This document shows positions 6,055 through 13,020 of a DNA stretch of 14,037 nt, piece after piece. The position numbers were made by a program, and so were the translations under genes. A model generated the notes under the pieces. It did not search any database, had not been told where the DNA came from, and worked only from the letters and a program-made list of their open reading frames with translations. Within the stretch, counting starts at the first letter, position 1, and the number at the start of each line of letters is the position of its first letter. Origin of the DNA: CAWEHT01 sp963808455 (GTDB lineage: Bacteria > Chloroflexota > Anaerolineae > CG2-30-64-16); contig CAWEHT010000119.1 of NCBI GenBank assembly GCA_963808455.1, positions 1 through 14,037 of the forward strand, given 5' to 3'.

Positions 6055-6993
6055 ATGACTCTGATGGACACCCTGGTGGCCCGGCTGAAACAGGGCCAGG
6101 GCCTTTTCGAGCGGTCTATGGCAGGCTGGCGGCGCGGGCGCCGGGCCAGCGCGCTTTCCGAGCCCGAGGCGTTGGCCGCCCTGGGCGCAGAAGCTCCCCG
6201 GCGGCGCTGGGAAGCGGCCGGCGCGCTGGGGCGAAGCGCCCTGAGCGGGCGCGCAGCCATCTCCGCCCTCGCGGGGGCCCTGGCCGACCCAGAGCCTTTC
6301 GTTCGCTGGCAAGCGGCCCACGCGCTCGCCGCGGAGGAGGCCGGCGCGGTTTTCCCGGTGATGCGCTCGCTGTTGGCCGATGCCGATCCGCTGCGGCGCG
6401 CCGGCGCGGCAGAAGCCCTGGGCGGCCTGGGCGGCGAAGCAGCCTCCGCAGCCCTGCGCCAGGCGCTGCCTGATGCCGATCCGGGGGTGCGCCGGGCCGT
6501 GGTCGAAGCGCTTGGCGCCTGCGGCGACCCTGGCGCTGCCCCATCTTTGCTGCCCCTGCTGCGCGACGCCGACCCCGACGTGCGCCGGGCGGCCGCGACG
6601 GCGCTGGGCCGCATCGGCAACCCGGGCATGGCGCGGGCCCTCGCCGATGCGCTGGCCGCGCCGGATAACCCGCTCTTGTTGCGCCGCGCCCTGGCCGGCG
6701 CCCTGGCACATATCCCGCACCCGGAGATCCAGCCGGCCCTGCTGGCGGCCCTGGCCGACGCTGACCCGCAGGTGCGGGCTTACGCCACCCAGGCGCTCGG
6801 GCAGGCCGGCGACGAGGACGCCTGCGGGCCCCTGGCTGCCCTCCGCAGCGACAGCAGCCCCACCCTCCGTGGCACCGTCGGCGAGCAGGCAGCCCGCGCC
6901 CTGGCCTTGCTCGAGCGCCGTGGCCGGCACGCGCCGGGCGCGCCCGGCGGACAACCCCCGGCAGCGAACCAGAGGACGCCGGCGGGGGGTTGA
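6055..6993 (+). CDS. HEAT-repeat protein (PBS-lyase-like repeats)
   Basis: A 312-residue protein dominated by about seven helical repeats of ~30 residues. The signature D-x-D-P-x-V-R-R-A-x-x-x-A-L-G recurs at about residues 109-123, 140-154, 171-185 and 235-249, with degenerate copies at 48-61, 78-93 and 205-218. This is the short HEAT repeat of phycobilisome-lyase and armadillo-like scaffolds, a protein-binding fold with no active site. The N-terminus (MTLMDTLVARLKQGQGLFERSM) is amphipathic and the tail (290-312) is Gly/Pro/Ala-rich and probably disordered. ATG 6055 was chosen over ATG 6064 for an AGGA nine bases upstream. Its local GC content is very high, so several other frames are open by chance. 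It follows the Ig-like membrane protein by 11 bases and may be its partner; this is inference. Confidence 0.85.
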   Translation: MTLMDTLVARLKQGQGLFERSMAGWRRGRRASALSEPEALAALGAEAPRRRWEAAGALGRSALSGRAAISALAGALADPEPFVRWQAAHALAAEEAGAVFPVMRSLLADADPLRRAGAAEALGGLGGEAASAALRQALPDADPGVRRAVVEALGACGDPGAAPSLLPLLRDADPDVRRAAATALGRIGNPGMARALADALAAPDNPLLLRRALAGALAHIPHPEIQPALLAALADADPQVRAYATQALGQAGDEDACGPLAALRSDSSPTLRGTVGEQAARALALLERRGRHAPGAPGGQPPAANQRTPAGG

Positions 6994-7108
6994 AGCTTAT
7001 CCCGGCAATCATCCCTCAGCGGCCCGACGCGCGCCCATCGCACGAACGATGCGGCCTATCGGATGGGGTGAAAGACCGCCGCTGGGTCGTACCCCAGGAG
7101 GGCAGCAA

Positions 7109-8104
7109 GTGGTGCGAGACGAACAGGGCAGCCCGGTGATCTCCGTCGTGGCGCCTGTATTCAACGAAGAAGCCATTCTCCCCGAGTTCTATCGCCGGGT
7201 AGCGGCCGCGCTCGAGGGTTCGAGCCAAAGCTGGGAGCTGGTGCTGGTGAACGACGGCAGCCGTGACGGCTCGCCGGGCATCATGCGCGACCTGCACGAA
7301 CGCGACCCCCGCGTCAAGGTGGTGAGTTTCGCCCGCAATTTCGGCCACCAGATCGCGATCACCGCGGGGATGGATTACGCGGCCGGCGACGCGGTGGTCG
7401 TGATCGATTCCGACCTGCAAGACCCGCCCGAGACCATCCTGGAGCTGCTCGCCAGATGGCGCGAAGGCTACCAGGTGGTTTACGCCATCCGCTCCGAGCG
7501 CAAGGGCGAGACCTGGTTCAAGGAATTTACGGCCAGGCTGTTCTACCGCATCATCTACCGCATCACCGACATCGACCTGCCGCTCGACGCCGGAGATTTC
7601 CGCCTCATGGACCGGAAGGTGGTCGACGCGCTCAAGACGATGCGCGAGAAGCATCGCTTCATGCGCGGCCTGTCGGTGTGGGTCGGCTTCCGGCAGACCG
7701 GCGTCGCCTACGTGCGGGCGGAGCGTTTCGCCGGCGAGACCAAATACCCGTTGCGGAAGATGCTCAGGTTCGCGCTGGACGGCATTACCTCGTTCTCGTA
7801 CCTGCCGCTGCACATGGCGACCTACGTGGGGTTCGTGGCAGCCGGGCTGAGCGTCCTGGGCATCCTGCTGGCCGTCATCCTGCGCCTGTCGGGCAGAAAT
7901 GCCCTCCACGGCCAGGCCACCACGCTGGTGAGCGTGCTGTTCCTGGGCGGCGTGCAGCTGATCTTCCTGGGCATCATCGGCGAGTACCTGGGCCGCATCT
8001 ACGACGAAGTCAAGGGCCGCCCCCTCTACATTGTGGGGGAGCTGATCGGGCTGGAGGAAGAGGGCCGCAGTCCGGCCCGCGGCCCGGCGAGGGCGCGGGG
8101 GTGA
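7109..8104 (+). CDS. GtrB/DPM1-type polyprenyl-phosphate glycosyltransferase
   Basis: A 331-residue family-2 transferase. Residues ~10-230 form the GT-A domain: ISVVAPVFNEE, LVLVNDGSRDGS, FARNFGHQ, the metal site VVVIDSDLQDPPE (D100-x-D102) and DAGDFRLMDRKVV. Two membrane helices follow (about 236-260 and 272-294), then GEYLGRIYDEVKGRPLYIV, the standard GtrB-like C-terminus. Enzymes of this type load glucose, mannose or GlcNAc onto polyprenyl phosphate at the inner membrane face for later transfer outside. GTG 7109 is preferred over ATG 7049 because GGAGG (7097-7101) sits at ideal spacing; GTG 7112 is equivalent. It lies 115 bases after the HEAT gene. Sugar identity is not visible. Confidence 0.92.
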   Translation: MVRDEQGSPVISVVAPVFNEEAILPEFYRRVAAALEGSSQSWELVLVNDGSRDGSPGIMRDLHERDPRVKVVSFARNFGHQIAITAGMDYAAGDAVVVIDSDLQDPPETILELLARWREGYQVVYAIRSERKGETWFKEFTARLFYRIIYRITDIDLPLDAGDFRLMDRKVVDALKTMREKHRFMRGLSVWVGFRQTGVAYVRAERFAGETKYPLRKMLRFALDGITSFSYLPLHMATYVGFVAAGLSVLGILLAVILRLSGRNALHGQATTLVSVLFLGGVQLIFLGIIGEYLGRIYDEVKGRPLYIVGELIGLEEEGRSPARGPARARG

Positions 8105-8113
8105 AGCGGGGGG

Positions 8114-8134
8114 GCCATGCAACTTGGGCATGGC
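8114..8134 (+). terminator. Hairpin after the glycosyltransferase gene
   Basis: GCCATGC (8114-8120) and GCATGGC (8128-8134) form a perfect seven-pair stem with a seven-base loop, nine bases past the stop codon. There is no T tract behind it, so intrinsic termination is uncertain; it may only protect the mRNA end. Confidence 0.3.
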
Positions 8135-8373
8135 AGACCACTCCCATAGCTTTCGGGCGGTAGGATCGCAGGTCAGAGAGCGGTGGGCGCTACGGCAGCC
8201 TGCCGAACGTGGCTACGTAGACCTGTAGTTGGTCCCCGGGCCCCGCGATCCAGGCAAGGCTATGGCCGTCGTCGGCCATACCCTCGCATGGGTGGTTGAT
8301 CCCAGTTTCAAGCCGTGATTCCGCCCCCAGCTTCGACGCCGTTATCGCTGAGCCGGGAGCCACGTCGCCTCCC

Positions 8374-8401
8374 TTGACACAGGCGGATGTCGATATACAA
8401 T
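8374..8401 (+). promoter_or_regulatory. Promoter of the toxin-antitoxin pair
   Basis: A perfect -35 TTGACA (8374-8379), 16-base spacer and -10 TACAAT (8396-8401). Predicted start is near 8408, 24 bases before the antitoxin ATG. It is the strongest promoter in the window by consensus match. Confidence 0.72.
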
Positions 8402-8408
8402 ACACATC
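8386..8408. promoter_or_regulatory. Palindrome over the -10 box, likely antitoxin operator
   Basis: Arms GATGTCGAT (8386-8394) and ATACACATC (8400-8408) are an inverted repeat with seven of nine positions matching and a five-base centre. It covers the -10 box and transcription start, where binding by the ribbon-helix-helix antitoxin would block its own promoter, as is usual for such pairs. Confidence 0.5.
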
Positions 8409-8431
8409 ACAGACCAACATGAGGCGTAGCT

Positions 8432-8692
8432 ATGGGATCAGCGAAACCGATTCAAATCACCGTGCCGGCTGACTTTTTGACCAGACTTGATGTCGTAGTG
8501 GCTGATATGGGAACCACTCGCTCGGCTCTGATCCGTGAGGTGATGGAGCCGGTGCTGAGAGCGCATCGCATCCGCATGCTTGAACGACAGGAAGCGGAGG
8601 CATATGCCAGGAATCCGCAGACCGGCCAGGAGCTTGCGGATTTGGACGCCTGGCAGGAGATCGGGGCGTGGGGCAATTATGAGGCGGGGTGA
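8432..8692 (+). CDS. Ribbon-helix-helix antitoxin
   Basis: An 86-residue protein. Residues ~6-45 match the RHH fold: strand PIQITVPADFLTRLD, helix, then TTRSALIREVMEPVLR. The dimer's paired strands read DNA and usually repress the operon. The C-terminal part (46-86, with MLERQEAEAYARNPQTG and the acidic QELADLDAWQEI) is the likely toxin-neutralising tail, and the end with WGNYEAG fits antitoxins paired with MazF. ATG 8432 follows GAGG at seven bases. It overlaps the toxin gene by 14 bases, typical for coupled pairs. The MazE-type grouping comes from the partner; the RHH fold is visible directly. Confidence 0.85.
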   Translation: MGSAKPIQITVPADFLTRLDVVVADMGTTRSALIREVMEPVLRAHRIRMLERQEAEAYARNPQTGQELADLDAWQEIGAWGNYEAG

Positions 8693-9008
8693 GGTCCACT
8701 GGTGCCAATTGGGGGCACATGCCGGTCGTAGACCGGTGGTCGTCCTGTCCCGCAACTCCTCGCTGGGTCTTCTGGCGACTGCGATCGTGGCCGAGACCAC
8801 GACGACTGTTCATCGATCACCGGCTGAGGTGGCCCTTGACGAGTCAAATGGGTTGCCGCAAGCCTGCGTGGTCAACCTGCACAATATCCACACGATCCGC
8901 CAGAGCGCGCTGGACGGCCACATCGCCTCGTTGGATGACAGCAAGATCCGCGCCATCGAGGACGCGCTGTGCTGGGCGCTTGGGATGGATCGCTTTCTGT
9001 CTATGTGA
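8679..9008 (+). CDS. MazF/PemK-family endoribonuclease toxin
   Basis: A 109-residue protein with the family pattern: N-terminus MRRGEVHWCQLG, then GRRPVVVLSRNS with the conserved Arg near residue 18, AIVAETTTTVHRSPAEVAL with the catalytic Thr region, GLPQACVVNLHNIHTI and the C-terminal helix. MazF toxins cut mRNA at short single-stranded sites and are held by the antitoxin. ATG 8679 overlaps the antitoxin end by 14 bases, with GGGGCG upstream as a weak ribosome site. Length is normal (about 105-120), and no key residue appears missing, so it is likely active. Cut specificity cannot be read from sequence. Confidence 0.9.
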   Translation: MRRGEVHWCQLGAHAGRRPVVVLSRNSSLGLLATAIVAETTTTVHRSPAEVALDESNGLPQACVVNLHNIHTIRQSALDGHIASLDDSKIRAIEDALCWALGMDRFLSM

Positions 9009-9077
9009 TGCTGCCGGCGAACGCGCCTGCTCGGCACCGGCTGCCCGTCGCCGGGACGGTCGCCCCATGCAAACCCC

Positions 9078-9133
9078 GTGCTGGGCCCACAGCACATTTG
9101 CTGCTTGCGCCGGCAGCACAACTGTGCTATGCT
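9078..9133 (+). promoter_or_regulatory. Nested GTGCT/AGCAC palindromes with possible promoter
   Basis: GTGCTG/CAGCAC (9078-9083 with 9090-9095) is a perfect six-pair stem with a six-base loop; AGCACAACTGTGCT (9115-9128) is a second palindrome. TTGCGC (9105-9110), 17 bases and TATGCT (9128-9133) could be a promoter with the second palindrome in its spacer, but no gene follows. The boxes are weak. Confidence 0.3.
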
Positions 9134-9235
9134 GGATGGCAGGGAGTGGGAAACTGGCCCATCGGCGGCCCGCCACATACCACGGTTTGAACTTTCCGTC
9201 GCATACCGTGTTTCGCAGGACGCCCGCGCCGCGAC

Positions 9236-9253
9236 CCGGGAACCGGGAACCGG
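9236..9253. repeat. Short tandem repeat of CCGGGAA
   Basis: Two full CCGGGAA units (9236-9242, 9243-9249) plus CCGG. Only about 2.6 copies, in the gene-free stretch; possibly slippage. No function is evident. Confidence 0.5.
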
Positions 9254-9350
9254 ATGTCCTGGAACCCCTCGCTTTGATGGGCCCGCTGGCCTGCGCGCTG
9301 CCTGGCCTGGCCCCCGCAGGCCCACCGGGCAACGATCGAGGCCGGGCCGC

Positions 9351-10208
9351 TCACCCGTAACTGCGGAAGGTGCGCCAGAAATCCGGCCAGGGCAGGCGCG
9401 GTCCGCCGCAAAGGAAGATGTCGGGGTGACGCAGGGTCTCCTCATTTCCGACCCCGTACCGGTTGGTGACGTGGCCGGCCAGCGCGCACCCCTCGAACCG
9501 CTGATCGACCTGATCCTGCGACAGCCCCACCACGATCAGCGTTTGAGGCGGCCGGGCGGGGTTGCCGTAGCCGCGCAGCCAGAAGGAGTTCACGCCGCTG
9601 ATCGCCGGAGGCAGGCCGTCGGCCGGGCCGTAGAGGTCGATCGCGCCGGCTTCTCCGTAATTCCCGGCAAGGATGCCGGCCCCGGCCCTCTGGCCCGCCG
9701 GGAGCCCGCCGTAGATGCCCGCCACCGTCTGCACGAGCTCCGGCCAGCCGATCTCCTCACGCAATTCGACATTGGCGCCGCTGGCGACGTGCCACCAGGG
9801 CGAGTTGACCGGCGCGAGGGGCAGCGTAACGGCCAGCGACGCCAGCCCGGCGACGGTCAGGCCGCCGTAGAGCAGCCCCCGCTGGATGCCCAGCCCCCGC
9901 CCCGTCAGGTTAGCCCACCCTTTGTCGATGTAGGCCGCTCCTGCGGCGATCAGCATCGGGTAGGCGGGCGCCAGGTAGTATTCCCGTGCCTGCGCGACCA
10001 GGAACAGGGCGAGGACGGCCACGTACAGCCAGCCGAGCCCGCGATAGCGCTTGCCTTCCGGTTGGACCCAGAAGTAGCGCAGCCCGGCGACCCACAGGGC
10101 GATCGCTCCCACGCTCGTGCAGATGTAGAGTTGGCCGGGCACGAAGCCGTTGGCGCGCCCGATGAGCACGTCGCGGGCGTGGATCGCGCTCAAGAACGGC
10201 AGGGATCA
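9351..10208 (-). pseudogene. GT39-type membrane glycosyltransferase, C-terminal half only
   Basis: The frame runs about 280 residues, from just after an in-frame TGA near 10209 to TGA at 9351. It matches the C-terminal half of ArnT/PMT-like GT39 proteins (about 500 residues): PFLSAIHARDVLIGRANGF, helices LYICTSVGAIALWVAGL, LGWLYVAVLALFLVA, YYLAPAYPMLIAAGA and a later GLLYGGLTVAGLASL, then the soluble end with NYGEAGAIDLYGP and PPAISGVNSFWLRGYG. The family uses polyprenyl-phosphate sugars outside the membrane. The N-terminal half with the catalytic Asp loop is missing: only 150 bases separate it from the upstream gene and none of their frames shows GT39 sequence. TTG 10193 is the only usable start, without a ribosome site. 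It is a 5'-truncated remnant, or a misassembly. Confidence 0.75.
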
Positions 10209-10355
10209 GAATCCCCGTATCGCTCGCCAGTGCTGCTCGCCGGCCCTGGGCCCGGCTCCCTTGCGCCAGATGCGCGCGCGCCCCATGCCGGTCCGGTGAG
10301 GTTCGCATGCCCGTCCTTTCGAGTGCCTCGAACGCCAACTGTGAGAACCCGCGAC

Positions 10356-11498
10356 CTATGACAGAGGGTCCGTCCGCCCCACCGGCTTGTCGTCTGATCG
10401 GCCGCCGGGCGCGGCGGCCGGCAGTGCCGCCGGGCGCGCCCGGCGGCTGGCCCACAGGATCACGGCCAGGGCCGCCAGGGCCAGCACAACCAATGCCACC
10501 AGCTTGAACCGGCGTGGGCCGATGCTCATGGCCAGGAGCCCGAACGCGGCCGAGAAGATGTAGTAGCCCAGCACGATGAGCCGCTGGCTGTAGCCCATGT
10601 CCGCCAGCCGGTAATGGAGGTGATCGCGCCCGTCCTGGCTGGCCCGCATCCCGCGCCGCCGCCGGTAAAGGATCAGCCAGGCCACGTCGAGGATCGGGAG
10701 CCCCATGACCAGCAGGACCGTGGCCATCTTGGCCCCGGAGATGATGCTGAGCGCGGCCAGGGCCCACCCGAGGAAGTAAGACCCACTGCTGCCCATGAAC
10801 ACGCGGGCCGGGTTAAAGTTGAAGGGCAGGAAGCCCAGGGTTGCGCCCAGCAGCGCCACGGGCAACAAGGCCACGCTGTACTGGTGCTCACGGATCATGT
10901 GCACGGCAAGGAACACGCACAGGATGGCGGCCACGCCCGCAGCCAGGCCGTCGAGCCCATCGAGGAAGTTCACGGTGTTCATCATGCCCATGAACCAGAA
11001 GATGGTGAGCACCCAGACGATGGGCGTCGCGAAAATGATCTGGTGAGGCAAGAGTGGGTTGCCGGCGTTTTCCAGGGGATTGCTGATCCGCTCGATGAAG
11101 ATCACGAAAGCGATCGCGATCAATGACGAGAGGAACTGCGCTACGTATTGCGGCCGTGTGCCGAAGCGGAAGCGATCGTCGGCCAGCCCGAAGAGGAAAA
11201 CCGCGCCGGTGCCCAGCAACAGGCCAACCAGGCGGACCTTCTCCATAGGGTCGAGGCGCGGCGGCAACCAGCCCTTGGGCAGCACGATGGTGAGCACCAC
11301 CGCCGCCGTGAAGCCGGCATAGAGAGCGAGGCCGCCCAGCCGCGAGATCACGCCCTCATGCCGGCGCCGGCCGCTGGGCCGGTCAACCAGGCCGAGCCGG
11401 CCGCCGAGCCGCTGCGCCAGAGGCGTGGCCGCCAGGCTGAGGATCAGGCTGACGGCCAGGACAAGGACGAACGCCGGGATGTAGGCGGTTGGCAGCAT
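10356..11498 (-). CDS. WecA/TagO/MraY-type polyprenyl-phosphate phosphosugar transferase
   Basis: A 380-residue protein with about ten or eleven membrane helices. It moves a sugar-1-phosphate (commonly GlcNAc-1-P) from UDP onto undecaprenyl phosphate, the first step of surface polymers. Family motifs: RRRHEGVISRLGGLA near 44-58, GLADDRF (Asp107-Asp108), NTVNFLDGLDGLAAG (174-188, with Asp180 and Asp183), FNFNPARVFMGSSGS (227-240) and the cytoplasmic DHLHYRL (292-298). The HLHxRL motif and tail favour WecA/TagO over MraY, which acts on UDP-MurNAc-pentapeptide. The C-terminus (350-380) is Pro/Ala-rich and polar. ATG 11498 has only GAGAG directly before it, a weak site. It lies 28 bases after asnS, so the two are probably cotranscribed. 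Confidence 0.9.
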   Translation of the reverse strand: MLPTAYIPAFVLVLAVSLILSLAATPLAQRLGGRLGLVDRPSGRRRHEGVISRLGGLALYAGFTAAVVLTIVLPKGWLPPRLDPMEKVRLVGLLLGTGAVFLFGLADDRFRFGTRPQYVAQFLSSLIAIAFVIFIERISNPLENAGNPLLPHQIIFATPIVWVLTIFWFMGMMNTVNFLDGLDGLAAGVAAILCVFLAVHMIREHQYSVALLPVALLGATLGFLPFNFNPARVFMGSSGSYFLGWALAALSIISGAKMATVLLVMGLPILDVAWLILYRRRRGMRASQDGRDHLHYRLADMGYSQRLIVLGYYIFSAAFGLLAMSIGPRRFKLVALVVLALAALAVILWASRRARPAALPAAAPGGRSDDKPVGRTDPLS

Positions 11499-11526
11499 CT
11501 CTCTGTGCGATCGCCTGGCGGCGGAG

Positions 11527-12902
11527 TCAGGCTGCTCCCGGCCTTAAGGATAGAGCCGGTTGAGCATGCCGCGGAAAAGCGATCGTCTCCCGAATGTGTT
11601 CCAGGCCGCAGAGCCAGGCAACCATGCGCTCGACGCCCAGCCCAAAGCCGCTGTGCGGCACAGAGCCGTACCGGCGCAGGTCGAGGTACCAGGCGTAAGC
11701 CGGCTTGGGCAGGTTGTGATGCTCGACGGCCGCCAGCAGCTTGTCAGGGTCGCTCATGCGCTCGGAGCCGCCGATGATCTCGCCGTAGCCTTCGGGGGCG
11801 AGTAAGTCCGCCGACCGGCATACTTCCGGGCGATCCGCTTCGGGCTCCATGTAGAACGCCTTGGCCGCGCTGGGAAAGTGATGGACGAACACCGGCCTGG
11901 TGAACTGGCTGGCGACGTAGGTCTCGTGGGGGGCGCCGAAGTCCTCACCCCAGGTGATGTCGGGCAGCGGCTCGTCGTTGGGCGGCACGGTCGTCCCGCG
12001 CCCCGCGGCCTCGTGGATCATCGCGACGGCATCGTCGTAACTGAGGCGCGGGAAAGGCGGCACCACACGCTCCAGGCACGAAAGATCGCGCTCCAGGACT
12101 TTGAGCTCGGCCTCTCGCTTCTTCAAGGTCGTCTGGACGATATAGCCGATGAACTGTTCCTCGATCTCGAGCAAATCTTCCAGCTTGCAGAAGGCGATCT
12201 CGGGCTCGACCATCCAGAATTCTTGCAGGTGGCGGCGCGTCTTGCTTTTCTCGGCGCGAAACGTGGGGCCGAAGCAGTAGACGCGACCGGCCGCGAAGAT
12301 ATCGGCCTCGTTGTAAAGCTGGCCTGATTGCGAAAGGAAGGCCGGCTCACCGTGATAATCGGTCTGGAAGAGGGACGTGCTGTTCTCGGCGGCGCTGGGC
12401 GTCAGGATGGGCGTATCGACCAACAAAAAGCCGTGGTCATCGAGCCAATCGCGGATCGCCTTCTCGATGGTAGCGCGCACCCGCAGGATGGCCCACTGCC
12501 GGTTCGAGCGCAGCCACAGGTGACGGTTGTCCATGAGGAACTCGACGCCGTGCTCCTTGGGCGCGATCGGGTATTCGGCCGCTTCCTGGACCACTTCGAG
12601 CTCCCGCACCTTGAGCTCAAAGCCCCCCGGGATGCCGGGTGCGCGGGGAGTCCGGCGCGCACCGCGCCGGTAACGATCAGCGACGACTCGAGCGGCAGGC
12701 GCTTGGCCGCCTCGAAGGCCTCGGGAGAGACGTTGCCGCGAAAGACCACGGCCTGGATCACGCCGGTGCCGTCACGCACCCGCAAGAACTGGAGCTTGCC
12801 CTTGCCGGTCTTGAGCTGCAGCCAGCCCTGGACGGCGATCTCATTGCCATCGTGCCCGGCAATATTCTCGATACGCAGGATCTCGGCCAATGTAGCCCCC
12901 AT
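11527..12902 (-). pseudogene. asnS: Asparaginyl-tRNA synthetase, two frameshifts
   Basis: This class IIb synthetase charges tRNA-Asn with asparagine. The start frame (ATG 12902) gives the OB-fold domain: AVQGWLQLKTGKGKLQFL, VRDGTGVIQAVVF and SSLIVTGAVRA. Homology changes frame within 12620-12655 and continues as GGFELKVRELEVV through the catalytic domain: LSQSGQLYNEAD, motif 2 in FRAEKSKTRRHLQEF, and motif 3 GFGLGVERMVAWLCG. A second break near 11566-11574 replaces the normal end PRMLNRLYP (stop TAA at 11544-11546) with PRHAQPALSLRPGAA, stopping at 11527. With both breaks corrected the protein is about 452 residues, the usual size. One missing G in the G6 run (12623-12628) and one extra G at 11571-11574 would repair it. 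For an essential-type gene this suggests base errors, not decay. SGQLY and FRAEKSKTRRHL indicate AsnRS instead of AspRS. Confidence 0.88.
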
Positions 12903-12934
12903 GGTGGTTCAATTCGGCTTCGCACGAGGTGCTC

Positions 12935-12963
12935 ATTCTAACACGAACTTGCCAACCTGTCAT
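12935..12963 (-). promoter_or_regulatory. Promoter of asnS
   Basis: Read on the minus strand: -35 ATGACA (12963-12958), 17-base spacer, -10 TAGAAT (12940-12935). Predicted start near 12928 gives a leader of about 26 bases before ATG 12902. It lies back to back with the mevalonate kinase promoter, 21 bases apart. Confidence 0.6.
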
Positions 12964-12984
12964 GTTCGGCGGCCAGGGCCGAGG

Positions 12985-13013
12985 TTGACAACAAATACGG
13001 CCCGTATTATGGT
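12985..13013 (+). promoter_or_regulatory. Promoter of the mevalonate kinase gene, leaderless layout
   Basis: TTGACA (12985-12990), 17-base spacer and TATGGT (13008-13013). The predicted start, six to eight bases past the -10 box, falls at 13019-13021, which is the translation start (GTG 13018 / ATG 13021). No Shine-Dalgarno site is present, which fits a leaderless mRNA. TATTAT (13005-13010) is a better -10 box by sequence but would leave a 14-base spacer. Confidence 0.55.
12994..13008. promoter_or_regulatory. Perfect 15-bp palindrome in the promoter spacer, candidate operator
   Basis: AATACGG-C-CCGTATT is a perfect inverted repeat with seven-base arms around one base, lying between the -35 and -10 boxes. 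A repressor bound here would block RNA polymerase. The candidate binding protein is unknown. Confidence 0.55.
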
Positions 13014-13020
13014 ATCCGTG

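Larger units (their letters stand above)
8190..8420 (-). pseudogene. Possible remnant of a beta-propeller-type protein
   Basis: A 76-codon minus-strand frame. Its C-terminal half (about GMADDGHSLAWIAGPGDQLQVYV) resembles one blade of a WD40/TolB-like propeller, with the pattern DG-x-x-x-AW-then-QVYV. The N-terminal part lies in the antitoxin promoter, has no ribosome site and shows no family pattern, so it is not a working gene as it stands. It could be the 3' end of a gene truncated when the toxin-antitoxin pair was inserted, or a chance frame. Confidence 0.25.
8105..8431. other. Gene-poor stretch between glycosyltransferase and antitoxin
   Basis: These 327 bases hold no convincing intact gene. 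What can be seen is a hairpin just after the glycosyltransferase stop (8114-8134), a minus-strand open frame that may be a gene remnant (8190-8420), and the promoter and palindrome of the toxin-antitoxin pair at the right end (8374-8408). Confidence 0.6.
9009..9350. other. Gene-free stretch with repeats after the toxin gene
   Basis: In these 342 bases no frame on either strand resembles a protein. They hold a cluster of GTGCT/AGCAC inverted repeats with a possible promoter (9078-9133), an inverted repeat CACGGT/ACCGTG around 9181-9210, and a short tandem repeat (9236-9253). The stretch lies between a mobile-type toxin-antitoxin pair and a truncated gene and looks like a scar of past insertion or deletion. 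Confidence 0.5.

Noticed and set aside
6116..7012. Minus-strand and alternate-frame open frames over the HEAT gene
   Set aside because: The Arg/Pro/Ala-rich products mirror the HEAT repeats; only the plus-strand frame has the recurring repeat pattern.
6380..7108. Very long N-terminal extension of the GtrB-type transferase
   Set aside because: The extension is the shadow of the HEAT gene in another frame. Family homology begins after GTG 7109, which has an ideal ribosome site.
7016..8131. 371-codon minus-strand frame opposite the GtrB-type gene
   Set aside because: The composition (His/Gln/Asp/Val-rich) is that of an antisense frame; the plus strand encodes a clear transferase.
9078..10361. 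427-codon plus-strand frame over the GT39 remnant
   Set aside because: It is antisense to recognisable GT39 sequence and has no recognisable domain.
9910..10767. 285-codon minus-strand frame between the GT39 remnant and the WecA-like gene
   Set aside because: It is out of frame with both recognised proteins and is rich in Arg/Gly/Pro without motifs.
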